Shown piece after piece: positions 12,301 through 25,505 of a stretch of DNA of 64,000 bases. Source of the stretch: Burhinus oedicnemus (lineage: Eukaryota > Chordata > Aves > Charadriiformes > Burhinidae); assembly GCA_008921705.1 (NCBI GenBank), contig VFFE01007030.1, positions 1,469,201-1,533,200 of the forward strand, given 5' to 3'. The notes under the pieces were generated by a model. The model was not told the DNA's origin. It was given only the letters and a program-made list of their open reading frames with translations, and did no database searches. Positions within the stretch are counted from its first letter, which is position 1; each line of letters begins with the position of its first letter. Made by a program: the position numbers and the translations under genes.

Positions 12301-12994
12301 AAAGTTGTATGAATAAATAACGTATGTAGTCTACCTAAGTAAAGCTGACTAAAAACAATTTCTGAGGCATTTAAGTCTTCAGTCTTCAGGCAAAAAGTAA
12401 GCACTAGCATGCATTACTTAGCAACTGAAACAGGCTACACAGGTTCAATTATTGTGACTCAGCTAACAAGCAGCAGCTTACTATCATCGCTTGCACCTCT
12501 TTCTCCTGCAGTACTTAGTTTCAAGGGAGTGAGAAGTTGAAAGTTAAAGTAGGATCATCTGCCACTGGAACATTTTATTACATTATTTATTTCCTCATTT
12601 ATTTCTCCTTGACATTCTCAAACCTTTTCCCAGACTTGTCTTGTACTCTTCTTTCCCCCTTCTGAAGCTTCTTTCATCAAGTTACAAGACACCAGATGTT
12701 GTGTGACACCATTTTCAAATATATTTTGAATTCCTGCTGAACCCTCTGAGTTTGAGCACTCAGTTCTTCTGCAAACAAGGTTTTAACTTATGACTAAATA
12801 TGTTATCATTAGCCAATCACTACAGTTTTGCTAAGTCTTTACCCAGGCGATAAGATAAATTCAGGATCTCCTTATATTTTGTGTAATTCTACTCACTTTT
12901 CAAATGATATGGCAGTTTGTATAGTACTAGCTCAATTGCTTTTGACTGTCCATCAGCATTGTTCCTATGAGGAATTTGGCTCTCATACTTCTTT

Positions 12995-13060
12995 TCTGCT
13001 CCCACTGAAATCAATGGCAAAATTTCTTGTGACTTCTTCAGTAAAAGCAGAAGATCCAGT
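12995..13060. repeat. Old dispersed-repeat fragment (ACTGAAATCAATGG type)
   Basis: The sequence CTCCCACTGAAATCAATGGC followed by a partly complementary GTGACTTCTTCAGT gives a small fold-back. I know this motif as a common old repeat in sauropsid genomes but cannot name its family. The open frames crossing it are chance. Confidence 0.45.
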
Positions 13061-14873
13061 AGAGGGAGCACAAATACATAGAAATAATTTTCTGTGGTTC
13101 CTGTAAAAATGATAATACGTACTATTTTTTTCATATAGTATTTGCACTACTTCCCTCCCCCCCTGCCCCCCGATCAAAAATACTGTCTTGACCAGGCTCC
13201 AACAGATGTAGGTAAGGAGGCTCTGTGTTGTTTGGTGGCCCTTCCTGCAATCCCTGGGACCTCAAGGAGTCTGTGTGAGAGGCACAGGCTGGACCCTGCG
13301 AAACTGATCTTGGCAAAATAACGTTTTCTACCTACCTACATAGCACTGCTGGGCAGACCAACACAATATGGGGCACATCTTTGACTCTTGGACATAAACC
13401 AGAGCTCTGCTGACTGATGGTCTCTGCCAGCTGATCGTTGCACATGAGCACACAGGTTGGGTGAATGATAAGGCTGAACAGTGACTTTCTACTTTGAACC
13501 CCTGCTCATTCAGCAAGCTGCAGCCTTCAGCAGCAGTTCATCCCTTTATGTGAGCCCAGTGCCACAAGCTGTGCAAAGAAAGGTCACATCTCTGTCCCCT
13601 TTCTGCCCACCGATACTACTGGCGGATGTTGCCTGGAAGAGGTTGCTTTGCTACAGGACTCTGAAGCTGTGTTGCTTTGCAGGTGAGAAGGTCTCAGGGA
13701 ATAATACAGGACCCCTATCCTCCTCTTTACTTCTAAACTTCATGAGTTTCGAATGGGATGTCAGGATTGCTGTGCTTTTTGAGAGCTTCTCCCATAAAGG
13801 AGGGAAAGATCTAATCTCTTCAGGGGACTGACTGAAAAAGAAATACCCCACCCCCCACACAAATGTAAACTGCTGAGTTTCTTATTCCATTGTCAGGCTT
13901 TCCCGTGCTGGACTACACAGAGCTCGCCCTCCCATCCATCCCGCTTTGTTTGAAACTGCATACATGCAACAATTGCAAAACCACTTGCCAGTACTGTAAG
14001 TTGGCTTCCATTAAAGAAAATAGAGTTAGATAAATGACAAGTGCTTTGGAAAATGCCTCTGCTAGATACCACAGAGGACAGGATGGAAAAAAGAGTATGT
14101 AACCACTTGGATGTGAAATATTTTCAAAACAAACAAAAAAGTCACCTTAGAGATCCATTTGCTCTCTACTTCTAAATTTGGAAAAAAAAAAAGAAAATTA
14201 AAAAAAAAATCATTTATTTGGAGTTCAGGGCACCCTCGGGTTCTCACAAACGCACAAAAGGCTGCTGCCTGCAACTGGAGGTGTAGGTAGGACTAGCAAA
14301 CAAGCACTACCAGCAACAGGAATGCTAAGCTGGACATTTAAGTGAGTGACACTCTTAAAAGTACCTTTTTGGTAATCGCATTGGATGTCTTTTCCATCCC
14401 CAATTTCCTCTCTTTCAGAGAAAAAAGGTGGCACTACAATTCTTTGCTCTACAGTTGTAGACAAAACTAATGAATATGACTTTAGAGCACGTAAAAAGAA
14501 CTACAGAAATCTTTTGGGACCTCGTTGAAATTCCTGCACCCATCCTGAAGTCTGTGAACTACCTGGTGCCTTACACTGAATAATGATTTCCCTAAAAGTA
14601 GTTTCTGCCTATGCAAATATGCGCAATCATATCTGATTTTCCAAGGAAGAAGACTAATAAGTTTTTGTATTTTTCTTTGTTTCCTCTCCGTGTTCCAAAA
14701 CATTTCAAACCCCAGTCTACTAGGTGATCACTAAGCAAGAAACTGAACTTTACAGGCCAGATGGGCCTCTCCTGCCTCATATTCCTGCTATGCTTTTGCT
14801 GCAGAAGGTTTCTCATTTGGCCCTATATTGACCTTTAAAATAAAAAAAAAGAATAACTAGATAACCCTTGAAA

Positions 14874-14960
14874 GTATAAATTATATAATATGACATTATA
14901 TTATAACTACATATATAGTATGCACCAATATACTATGTATGATAGAATTAATATTTTGTT
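14874..14960. repeat. AT-rich low-complexity block
   Basis: Nearly pure A/T with ATATA and TATAAT runs, about 110 bases left of the QLLTNAQGQ exon's donor (in the intron just 3' of that exon). No clear repeat unit is present. Confidence 0.6.
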
Positions 14961-15073
14961 ATTAAAAATTATAAAGAAGTGGGCGTTCTTAGAAAGGCCA
15001 TAAAAGAGTCACCGAGGAGTAGAAGATTTCTGAGCGTCTGTTTTGATAATCGTTCAGGCTATAGACACATTAC

Positions 15074-15280
15074 CTGCTGGCCTGGTTTGAGCGGCGATAG
15101 TGTTATTCCCTGGGTATTGATCACTGGGAGTATTTGGTTGCCGATGACGGTAGCGATGATCTGACCCTGGGCGTTGGTCAATAACTGTGGAGTTATCGGC
15201 TGCACCTGAAGTCCCTGAGCTCCACCTGCCGCTTGGCTGGAGGGGACTGGATTAGGCATCAGTGGGATTGTTCCAATAAT
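15074..15280 (-). CDS. POU6F2: POU6F2 internal coding exon (QLLTNAQGQ module)
   Basis: This exon encodes 69 residues of POU6F2, between the Ala exon and the Ser exon. The acceptor on the minus strand is a T-rich run ending CTCCAG before ATTATTGG, and the donor is CAGCAG|GTAATG, which departs from the usual GTAAGT. The exon is 207 bases and in phase 0 at both ends. The peptide opens IIGTIPLMPNPVPSSQ, continues AAGGAQGLQVQPITPQ, then QLLTNAQGQIIATVIGNQ, and ends ITLSPLKPGQQ. Once spliced, the join restores QLVTNAQGQ|IIGT, a near copy of the internal QLLTNAQGQ|IIAT. The region is rich in Gln, Pro and hydrophobic residues, as in activation segments of POU factors, and contains no POU or homeodomain residues. 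Introns of 29.9 kb and 11.4 kb flank it. Codons look intact, with no stop or frameshift. Confidence 0.96.
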
Positions 15281-17489
15281 CTGGAGAAAATGACACAGAA
15301 AGGGAAAATGCACACAAGCTGCATATACTTGCCACATAATTATTTGTTTTATGCATGTTAAATCACACTTGGGTGAAATAAGCACAGAGAGACAGATATG
15401 ACAAGCTGAGGGTGGGAAACAACAGTTCCTTTACTGAGGTGGTGAGGACTTTCAAACTCATTTGTCACATTGCGTATCACTTGTAAGTTTTGCCACTGTC
15501 CCCTGCCTCCCCAACGAATCTGCTGCGGCTGAGAGCATATGAAACAAGTGCTAGGCCGCGCTCTGGCCCCTGGATGATGCTTTGTTCCCACCTCTCATTT
15601 GAACACAGAGTGTCTTGCTTTCTACAGCTCATCTGCACAATGTTATTAACCGTGAACTGAGGTGCTTATTTAATTTTCCTTGATTTACTGATACCTGGTA
15701 CTCTAGATGACCACCTATTACTCCCATGTGATGTCAGGGAGGAAAAAGAGATGCTAGTGCCTTTCAGGACTTGGCTTATTAAGATACGTTCATAAAAATG
15801 CAGCTGCTTTTGGATGACAACTAAGTAGTACAACACAACGGCAGGGCTGCTGTTAGATAAAACATTTTAGCTAACATTTCTGGGGTAAGTACTTACAGAA
15901 GGAGACACTTGTGACATCTCAGATTTTGTAAAATGTGAACGTGCCTGTAAAACTAATATTAGGATGAGATGTCAAACAGATACTGTAGGAAAGCTTGTCA
16001 ATCAATAAGCCGCTAGGCTGAAGAAAGCTACTCTGTTGGAAGACTCTTTTCACAAGTATTGGAGCACCTGAAACAAACTTCTGATTAAACTTGCGAATAG
16101 AACCAAACTTTTTTTTTCCTCCTGCAAACAACAACAAATGAAGCTAGAGTCATAGGATTATTGCAACAGGAAAAGTTAAAAAAAAAAAAAGCAAACCACA
16201 TTTCTATTTCCTTCACCATGTCTCCTGTGACTCTCTATCACAGCCCCCCCAGAAAACTTCTATCTCATTGTAAGGCTTCCAGTCTTCCCTCTCCAGAAGC
16301 CTTGCTACCTCCTCTTTATCCTCAACATCCACCACGCTGCATGTCCCTGTGGTCCCCCACCAGTATAACCCCAGTTGCCCTGTGCCCCTTATCACATACA
16401 GTGACTCGTGTAGACCTACTTGGTTGGTGAGAAATAACGTGGATTATGTCTGAGTTCTCCCTCTTTTTCCTCAGTGGGGATATTAACAGGGTAGCTTTCC
16501 TCAGTCTATCTGCTGATTCTCATTCCATTTAGGAGCTTAATCATTGGTTTAGATCTCTTTATTTCTCATAAATTTTGTTGAAATTGGTCAGCTGTTTCAA
16601 AGCCATTAGGTAGGTCTGGAGACATGGATGGATGGAAAGATGGAGAGAAGGATAGACAACACTAGTCATAAGACTAGTTTCCTCATGAAAACAGGCTAAA
16701 GTGCTTCTAATGAAACTTGAAGGCAAATTTGTCTGCAAACCAAACACATAAAATTCCTACTGCTTTCAACAATTAATTTATATTATATCAATGAGAGCTG
16801 TAGAATACATTGTAAAATGACCTCCAAAATAACTGTTTAGCGAAAACATCAGTGGCTTTGTGGGCAGACCACTAAATTACTTTCTCAGAGCGCAAAACTA
16901 GAGGAACAACTCTGAATCTCTTGCTAAAGATATAAAAAGGATATATGTATGAACTGTGTTGTGAAGAATAGCAGGGATCTGTGAAGACCTCTGCATATTT
17001 AAATCATCAGACGTGATACACCACAACTCCAGAAAACCTATCTTCAAGAAAGCATCATGCAGTGATATCCAACTCGGGCATAGCTGGCGGGGCATGAGGC
17101 TCTCGTCAGAGGATCACACTCTTCCTTCCATTATTAGGCTAAGATACGACCCAATCAAGTGACAGTGTCCTGAGTGACTGCTCCTTTAGCAGTCACAGCC
17201 CAATGGTGTGCCTCTAGGTAGGCTCAACTGTGAAGTACAATGTGACAACTTAAACCAGCTCCTTGAGTGAAAAGAGTGCACTTGGCTAGCTACAGCAGTT
17301 CAGCAAACTAGTGGTAAGCACTCAAGTCATCATCAATTTACCAAACGTACCCAGTTAGAAGTTTGGATGGGAAGACCACAGAACCATAAAGAAAAGCAGG
17401 ACAGCTCTCCTGCGGGAGGACCTTGTAAAATGGCAAGCCCACCTATTAAGCTGTAGAGTAAGAGCTGCATATATCAAAACTGTTCAAAA

Positions 17490-17620
17490 CACTGTAAAGT
17501 TATCATTTAAGTTCTCCTTAATGCATTCCTAAAAGGTAGACAGATCAATAAAGATTACTACCCCCATTTTACTGAGCATGAAAGTGAAGCACGATGGAGC
17601 ATATTCAGACAGAGGTTGTG
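17490..17620 (-). mobile_element. MIR/L2-type SINE relic, reverse orientation
   Basis: The plus strand reads AAAAGGTAGACAG, then ATTACTACCCCCATTTTACT, then GAAAGTGAAGCACGATGGA. This is the reverse complement of the MIR-type core (CCCATTTTACAGATGAGG followed by AACTGAGGCAC in its usual form). It is diverged and partial. An L2 or L3 LINE tail is the alternative. Confidence 0.5.
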
Positions 17621-19611
17621 AGTTGGAGAGTTAGCCTTCTAAGCTGGAATTGCCTGCGAGTTTCTCTCTGCAGATCACAGTACTTTTACATTTTTTTTAA
17701 GGTGTCCCCAGCTGAACTGCAGCTGCTTTACTGTTCATGTGAGAAGATGGCTGTTCACTGAGGAGGGAGACATTTATTTACATCCTTATCAGATTTCAGA
17801 TGTCTTCTAAAATCTGACTTTCAGCATGTATTAAATACAATTTTCATGCAGTGCAACATGTAAATTTCTCCCAGTTTTTGGTGACCTTAAAATATTTATG
17901 GGTCACAAATATATTCTTTCACTTCTAAAATATCTCACCAAACACAAGGAATAATCCTTCTTAATTTTATCAGCAGAAACATAGCAAAGGCCTCTTCTTC
18001 CTTTGCCATGTCAGTAAAGGATGCGACCTTGGAGTGTCATTACTCCAATGTAACTTTAACTATCAAGGTCCTAATCCCAGCAAAGCAAAAAATGCTGCGC
18101 TGGTGTTATCAGTAATAGAAATGTTTGCATTCACATTTAAAATGCATTTCTTGGACTGCAGTTGGACATTTTATAGAATGACAGTGCTGAAGTGGACAGT
18201 TTGTAAGGTCAGAAGCAGAAGGCTATCTGTATGTATTAATGTATGTCACACACCGTTCTGTACATGGTGTGCTGTACATGTACACAGCCAGAAACAGAGC
18301 AGGGAAAACATAGCTGGGAGAGGTGTTCCACAAGGACAAATGAACAAATGCCCTCATGGGTGTTACCGTAGGAGCCAAGGGTAAATCTGAATGGGAAAGA
18401 GTATTCCCACTTTCTGAAACTTACCGAGATTTCAAGATTTTTTTCCGTTTTATACCAAAATAAAGTAAAATCTTATCTGGTTAAAAAAAAGACTTCCACT
18501 TGTTTCTAATTAACCAACACAGCTACTCTTTATGGCATGCATCTTTGATATGGCTAAATCCAGATGCAAATTTCCCTTTCAAGTTCTCCCTTCTCCAAGT
18601 ACCCTCCCCTAATAAACCAGTTGTGTTTTGACATTAGGTGAAGTTACTATGATACTCTAAAATGAAGCATACAACTGTTTTTTATTAAGTTCTTCCCCCT
18701 CTCGCCTCATCAGAAACAGGGATGCTCCCTTGCTTCATTGTTTTCCTAGCACAACCAAAGGAATATCACAAACTGTAGCCAAATGGATGGTTCAACAACT
18801 ACCTTTGTTTCTGCTGTGGAAAGGCTAAGTAAAATCAAAGACTGACTGCACTAGGTTGTTTCTACTGTCGGCCAGGGCTGACATAAAGCAAGTAGTGCCA
18901 TTTCATCGGAAAAACCTATTTAACTATGAAATGGAAATGTTAAATTTTTTCAGTAGTATCATGACAATGAACATCTCTCTGATTTTATCAGTGTTAGAGC
19001 CCTTTAAATATTGAAGGTTAATTATTCAGTTTTGAACAACAGAAGAACAATATAAAAATAATATAGAAAGGGAAAAAGTAAAAGGAGCAACATAAAAATT
19101 GTTCAGTTAAATGAGGCAAACCACCATATACACATAAGCTAATTTAACAACTGTGAACAGAATGCATGAAAGTTTTACTTTTATGTAGCGAGCCAAAAAA
19201 ATCACTATTTGAGTGAATGTTTGCTGATTTAAATATGCTTCACTTATCTTCATTTTCTAGTCCTCAGAATATAATCTGAAATGAAAGCTCACTTTGGCTT
19301 CTGTGGTATGATGCTGGTACATTTAAACTCATTTTTTCTAGTTTTACAGGGCTAAAAGCTAATTTAACCCCAGCAGTCATACCACCTACAGTACATAGGA
19401 CAGTGTTTATGGTTTGGTTCATTTTCTACAGTTTTGCAAATTTCCTTCAGAAGCTGCTTCTGTTCACAGATATGTTCTTTCTTGTATGGTCACTGTATCA
19501 GCATGAGTTACTTTAAGGAGATAATCTAAAGAGAAAATGACTGAGGAAAGGACAGAATAATGAGATTCTGCACAGATTGTTTAGCCTCTGTGCAGCTGCC
19601 CCTTTCTTAAT

Positions 19612-19757
19612 CACACACATGTATATATATATACTACCTATATAACTTATAAACACATAGACACATATTTTTACTTTTTTATATATATATGATTTATTAT
19701 CTACCAATATCAACAAACCCAGCTATTTATATACACTATACTATATATACTACCAAT
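19612..19757. repeat. TA-rich simple repeat block
   Basis: The block contains TATATATATATA and further TATATA runs separated by less regular AT sequence. It is low-complexity DNA. Confidence 0.75.
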
Positions 19758-20720
19758 CTACACACTGAAAAACTGGAAGCATGAATACAAGCTCCGTTTG
19801 CAGACTACTTCTGAAAGAAATGCTACTCCGTCTCGTTCTTTGGAGTAACAACAATATGATTCCTGAACCTCAAGACAGGATGAGGCTAAGGCTGCCTTTG
19901 TCTTTTGAAGTAAAAGCAGTATTAATTTATGCAAAGCTTGCAAATTTCCTTTGCTGCATTATATTACCCAATGAGAACTCAAAAAAAAAGGGCACAATAA
20001 AATGCTATTTTGAGAACAAGGCATTAAATAGTGATACTAGAAACAGGCACCTATGAAACTGTACTTCTGAGTCACCTTTTCATGTATGGTATTATAATTT
20101 TCAAGGTTAAGAATTGTTCATATATCATGTAATATATTGGATGGTATATTGTTTGTAAGCATCATAATGGAACATTGAGCTTGACATTCTGCCTGACTTT
20201 CTCAGTGCTTTATTTTTTAGAAAATAATGTTTGTATACTAACATCAAACTATTAAGAACTTTATTTGTCATCGCTGTAGGAATTATGTGGTGAAATTTTT
20301 CTCAAGCAAATACTGTTATGTTCCATTAGCAGAGGCATGTATACGGTCAAAAAAAGAATGTCTCTTTTATCAAACATCCCAAATAACACAACAGAACATT
20401 TTCTCATTACAAAACTCTAAAGAGACATAATTACCAAATTAAAAGATTAAAAGTTATGTTGAGTGTCTGCTGAATTGTTCTTTCTGAGCAATCTACTTAT
20501 CAGATTTAGCTTCCTTTTAAAATCAAGAATTAAGTCAGGCATAAGAACCTTAGAGGTCACAGTTCTCTGAGTTAAGCAAAGCACCTGTTGATTTTAATTA
20601 CATTTACAGGTCCTGAACATTTCTGAAAATCAGCTAGCTAGATTCTTAGGAAAGTGTTCACTATTTAAAATTATTTGATCGATGCCTTGTATAAAATATT
20701 TTAGCAATATTTTTGTTTGT

Positions 20721-20800
20721 TATGACAAAAGATCCATGATATTATGCTATGACAAAACAGCCAATACTGTCATAATGGAATTGTTATGACAAAACAGCCA
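20721..20800. repeat. Direct repeat of TATGACAAAACAGCCA
   Basis: The 16-base word TATGACAAAACAGCCA occurs exactly at 20748-20763 and 20785-20800, and its first ten bases also occur at 20721-20730. Local duplication is the simplest explanation. Confidence 0.8.
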
Positions 20801-21479
20801 TAATTTCTAATAATGTTTGATAATCACAAAAAGAAGTCACAACTTACTGGTTTTTAGTATTTGACTGCTTGTCTCCCAAACCACAGCTTTCCTGATTGCC
20901 GTGCAGATCCTTGTAGGGTATATACATGCAAATACACTTTTGTATGTGTGGTTTTGGTATCTTTTTTTTTTTCTGTAAATACTCTTGAGAACAAAAAGTA
21001 ATGGTATTCATTTTTTCAGGAAGTAAATACAAAGTGACTGAGTCACCAGCATGAATTTCTAGATTTAATTACACTGAAAATATTTTGGTAAATATTCATT
21101 CACCTTTACTTTCTCTTCATGCAGTCTGAGTTTTTCATAGTTGCCTACAGAAGTATCATTGCTACTTTGGCTTCTCTGAAGATTTCAATCTCAACTGATT
21201 ATCAAGCATCTCAGAGACAAGAAATCCCTGGTCTGAAATAAAATTTCTCAGCCTTTGAAAGCTTTGTATATGAGCTGGATCTGCAAACGCTACCATTACT
21301 TTCTGTCTTTAGATTACAAACCATTTAGAACAAGGTTTGTATCTTCTAAATGTTAACATAATATAAATATTTACTGCTACTTCTCCCGCATAGCATAAAG
21401 AGTGGACTTGCTTTTAGCCATATCAGAATCTAACATACTAGACATACAGCAGAAGAAAATGTAGGCATCCCTACACTTT

Positions 21480-21690
21480 GCCATACGTGCCATGCTGAGC
21501 CATTCAAGGCTAGCTTGGGAAACAAATCACCCTTTCTCAGCAAGCCTAATTAGGCCAAGCACAATGCGTGCCAATGTGATTAGGTTGCTTCCATGCTATG
21601 GTGACATCATCTGCTTGTTTGGAACTAGCTTTGCCACTTGGTGTTGTATTGCACTGTACCGGTCTACTATAGAGATGCTATCTAGAGGTC
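21480..21690. promoter_or_regulatory. Candidate conserved non-coding block
   Basis: About 200 bases of balanced composition without recognisable repeat sequence carry GCCTAATTAGGCCAAGC (a palindromic homeodomain core), GTGATTAGG and TGACATCATCTGC, a near CRE/AP-1 site. Introns of developmental homeodomain genes often hold conserved enhancers. That this is one is inference; no alignment was made. Confidence 0.25.
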
Positions 21691-23409
21691 AGGAGACAGA
21701 ATGAGGCAGGGTTTAGTAACTCCTCTTTGATCCTGAGGCTTTTAAATAAGAGCTGCTATTGAGACATAATCTTGCATAGACATGAATAAGATAATGTTCT
21801 CTACTGCCACAACAGTCCTCACTGAAACAGTGCTGTTTTAATTTTTCAAGTTGTAACATTACTTTTTAAAAAAGGGATGTTACACACTACTGTTAATGTC
21901 TGTGTCTGGGTGAGCAGGAGAATTTTTGGTGCTCTATTTTTATTTCTTTCTCTTGGTTACTCCTTTCAACTTGTTTTGCACAGACAAGAAGCTTGATTGA
22001 GGAGATGGCATGCTCTTAACTGCCTTCAGTAGGCAGTCACTGCTGTCACTGCTTTATTTTGTGATGCCATTCCTAAGAAAATTATTCCACCAGAAGTATT
22101 AAGGTCTTGCAAATTTATGTTAAATTTGGAATCCTCAAAGAGTTATTTTTCTTTTTAATTTTCATTGATGAAATTTTCTAAGGAAACAAAAGTGTATTCT
22201 GGACAAATGACTTTGAAGGCTTAATGTTGTTTTATTCTAGCCTTGACTTGTCTGTTTAGAATACCAATGTATGTTTTCTTGGACACTTCTCCATGATAAA
22301 CTGGACTGAAATCATTAACCATCAAATAATCTTCAGATGCAATCTTTAGGACCATAGTTCTTAAATTAGATTACAGGTCAAAGAATTTCTAGGCCATCAA
22401 TATATTCTTGAATAATCTACTCTCATCTCCTCACTATCAAATTACATACACGATATAAAATATTTATCAGAGATCAACAGATTTCTCAGTCTGTAACTCT
22501 TAAAGGTGAAATTAGTTAGGCATGCTGATTCATTCAATCATTTCAGATTTAGCCAAAATTCACTACAAGAAGGCTAATAGACATTGCCATCAATAGGTAG
22601 CAATGATACTCAACATCGTTGTTATATGATCATGTTTCTCCAAATACTGTAATAAATCCTGAGCTTGCTGCCCAGATGCAATGACTATGGATGACACACT
22701 TCAACATTGCACCTCTGCAACAAGACATTCTTTTAAATACAAAGTCGTGTCCTACTTCAGCTGAAGTTTCTGTGATTTTAGATGATCTGGACTTCAGTTA
22801 AATAAAAGATAAAACTGTTGGTCTAATTAAGTAAGACTTGTAACTTTTAACATGACAGTTTACAAAAGCTCAAGGCAAGGCTGAGGTGAATAACTGCGCA
22901 AACCTTTGCACCTGGCCAGACAAATATACTACTGAAACACTTTTAAATTTTACAGTGCGTGCATTTCTTCAACAGGTGATTTTCAGACTACTGAGAATGA
23001 ACCACAACACTAATCACCAGTATGACTATAGTGGAACAAACCATTCTGGATTACCTCCCTACCGTGGATCATCACTATGGAAACAAATATTCCAGGCTAT
23101 AAAGTGGAATTTTGTTGTAATGCAGCACAATTACATGGACATTCAGGACAAGAAGGAAAAATTCATTTCACTGAAAGGAGGTGGGAAAATTTAGATGGGT
23201 CATATGCAAGTTCTTGGATGGAAAATGGTCATGAATCCAAGTTTCTAGATCTGAATCTCTAGGAAAAAAATCCTTCCTGAGATCAAATGTAACTTTCCTT
23301 TGTCACACAACCATCAGAGAGCTGATCATTCATTTCAGTACCAATGCCGCCTTGAAAATTTGCCAACTAACATAAGCTAGACGTAGTCCTTACCTTGTGA
23401 AATTTGGTA

Positions 23410-23575
23410 TGGCTGCTGGTTCAGCGCACTGCTCTGCCAATCAGTTCACCTTTGGAAAGTCACTAAAATTCCAGTCCTCCATTCAATCATCTGTAATATG
23501 TTCATATAAATACTATTTATCTCCCTGCCAGTACTCCTATGAGCCTTAAGTAATTTTTGTAAGGCTACCTTAGAG
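23410..23575 (+). mobile_element. MIR-type SINE relic
   Basis: Blocks run in MIR order: CACTGCTCTGCCAA, CACCTTTGGAAAGTCACTA, CAATCATCTGTAATATG, AATACTATTTATCTCCCTG and TTAAGTAATTTTTGTAAGGC. This corresponds to the MIR core and 3' section. The tRNA-derived head is missing or beyond recognition. MIRs are very old in amniotes, so this is a decayed copy. Confidence 0.75.
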
Positions 23576-24761
23576 TTATCAAGAAAAGATACCATATAAA
23601 GGTAGTGGGGTTTTTTTAATGTCAAAGGTTGCTATCTCACTGAAAATACCCTCAGCTGGTTCTTTTCTTGAATGTTAGTAGTGGGAGCATATGCTTCACT
23701 GCTTGAAAGCGCAATGGCTAAAGTATCTCACATTATCAACTGCATCATTAATCCATTTCACCTGAGCTGACAGATAGACGGGAAAGAAAGGTGTTCTGCT
23801 CACATCTCAGCAGCTTGACTTAAATTTCCACTCTAGCCACCATCTGATACAAATCACGGTTATAATAATAAGTTCTGTAATACTGATACTTAGTATATGT
23901 GATGGTATCTACCACAAATGACTGGTCCTAACATCTCTCTCAGGACAAAACATTCTCCTGATGCAATGGCACTTAACTCAGAAGGTAGCTGTCTGTGGAT
24001 TTGGAGATGAATATCCAGCATTCAGTTACTGCTCCATTTCCATTGGCCAAAATACGTTTGTTTGCAGTAGTTTATATACAGATTTGAGTCCCTCTCAGGG
24101 CTATCAGTTTATTTTTGTACATTCAAGATGTTCCTAACTAAACAAATACTCCAAAAATGACAGTTTAATCTAACTAAATTATTCTCAAATTTGGGGAATA
24201 CATAGCAAGGGAGTGCATTTTATGAACATGTGAAGAGAACACGCAGCTTAATTATCAGTTTCATTCAGGGCCGATCCGTAAGTTTGCTTAGGGATGAGTT
24301 AAATAACTATGATTTTCTTATTAAAAAGAACAGTGGACCTGAGGTAATCCCATCTCCAGCACCTAGATTGCTACTGTACTGAAGCAACATGGTCCTGATA
24401 CAGATAGGCACACTGAAATTTCTCTTTACGTATTTTGATATGAATTCAAACTACTTCATCATTCTCTTCCGCTGGCCGCAGAGCCTATATCCTTGAGGCC
24501 AGTTTTGTGGAAGGTGGAGGATCACAGACACTTTGTACGTTTTCTGTCCTTGCATGTTTTCTCTATATCAGTCCTAAAAAGATTGCCTTTTCTTTTCAAC
24601 TGTGACCTGCAGACAACCAAAGGTGAGGGGTTCCTTTACCTTCTTGACTCTAGAGGAGGGGGAGGATAAGGGCAGAGATCAGCTGTTTCCAGGATCCCTT
24701 CTCCATCTGTGTATTTGTCACTTGTCTTACATTTACATTTTAAGTTATTTTGGGCAGGCCA

Positions 24762-24777
24762 TTTTTTTTTTTTTTTT
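24762..24777. repeat. T16 homopolymer
   Basis: A run of sixteen T. Nothing beside it resembles a retrocopied gene on the minus strand. Confidence 0.9.
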
Positions 24778-25420
24778 ATTTTAGAACCAGGCCTTAGCAC
24801 AGTATTCCAGTCATGATTATGGTGGTGCTGTAGACAATAAATAGCAACAGTCCTACTTGTCATTAAAAAAAAACCCACAAAACTTTATGGTATATTCTCA
24901 TATTTCCTCTTAGTTAAGACAACTGAAGACTGTGGTGCATTCTATCAAGACTTGCAACTGGGATAATACTGTTGCACCTGCTGGTAAAATTTACTGGGAG
25001 TACAGTTTCCTGAGGGAAGAACTAAGGGGGTGCTACTTTACCTTCATGAGCACTGAAACACTCCCAGTAGAAAAGGAAAATACATTAAGGTAATTTTTAC
25101 ATACTGTGGAGAATGTTTAAGAACATGACTACAAGCTGGGGGAAAAAAATGAAACGATAATGCTAGAAGAGACCCTTATGGTTACAATTTATTTTAAATA
25201 TTTCCCTAGAGCTATTGTTTTGCACAACTTACTCTTCAACTGGGGCAGCTGGGGTGTCAGTGGACCTGAATGAATTGCACTGAATAAACAGATCCTTCCC
25301 GAGTTCAGAGGACATCATTCACAGTTACAGCTACAGCCTTTCTCTTCTCCTGTTAACCCAGATGTTCCTCCCCAGGAACATCCAGAGCACTTCCACAGCT
25401 TGGCTTTGCCAGTCCACACT

Positions 25421-25505
25421 TAGAATCATAGAATTATTTAGGTTGGAAAAAACCTTTAAGATCATTGAGTCCAACCATAAACCTAACACTGCCAAGTCCA
25501 CCTCT
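25421..25505 (-). mobile_element. Bird-type CR1 LINE, truncated 3' end
   Basis: The plus strand opens TAGAATCATAGAATTATTTA, then GGTTGGAAAAAACC, AAGATCATTGAGTCCAACC and AACCTAACACTGCCAAGTCC. This is the reverse complement of the 3' end of bird CR1, with the ATTCTATG terminal repeats at its left edge. It is only about 85 bases long and far less diverged than the relics in the next intron. This type is common in birds, and it is one basis for calling the window avian. Confidence 0.9.

Larger units (their letters stand above)
3696..15073 (-). other. POU6F2: POU6F2 intron between the QLLTNAQGQ exon and the serine exon
   Basis: This 11.4-kb intron is bounded by GTAATG at 15073 and TATAG at 3696 on the minus strand. 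Three old CR1 LINE relics, all on the plus strand and so antisense to the gene, lie at about 5525-6735, 8243-8506 and 11580-12300. Small old palindromic repeats sit at 7846-7946 and near 13.0 kb, with AT-rich simple sequence at 9242-9278 and 14874-14960. Elsewhere (3.7-5.5, 6.7-7.8, 8.5-11.4 and 12.4-15.0 kb) I see no gene, RNA or recognisable element. Confidence 0.9.
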
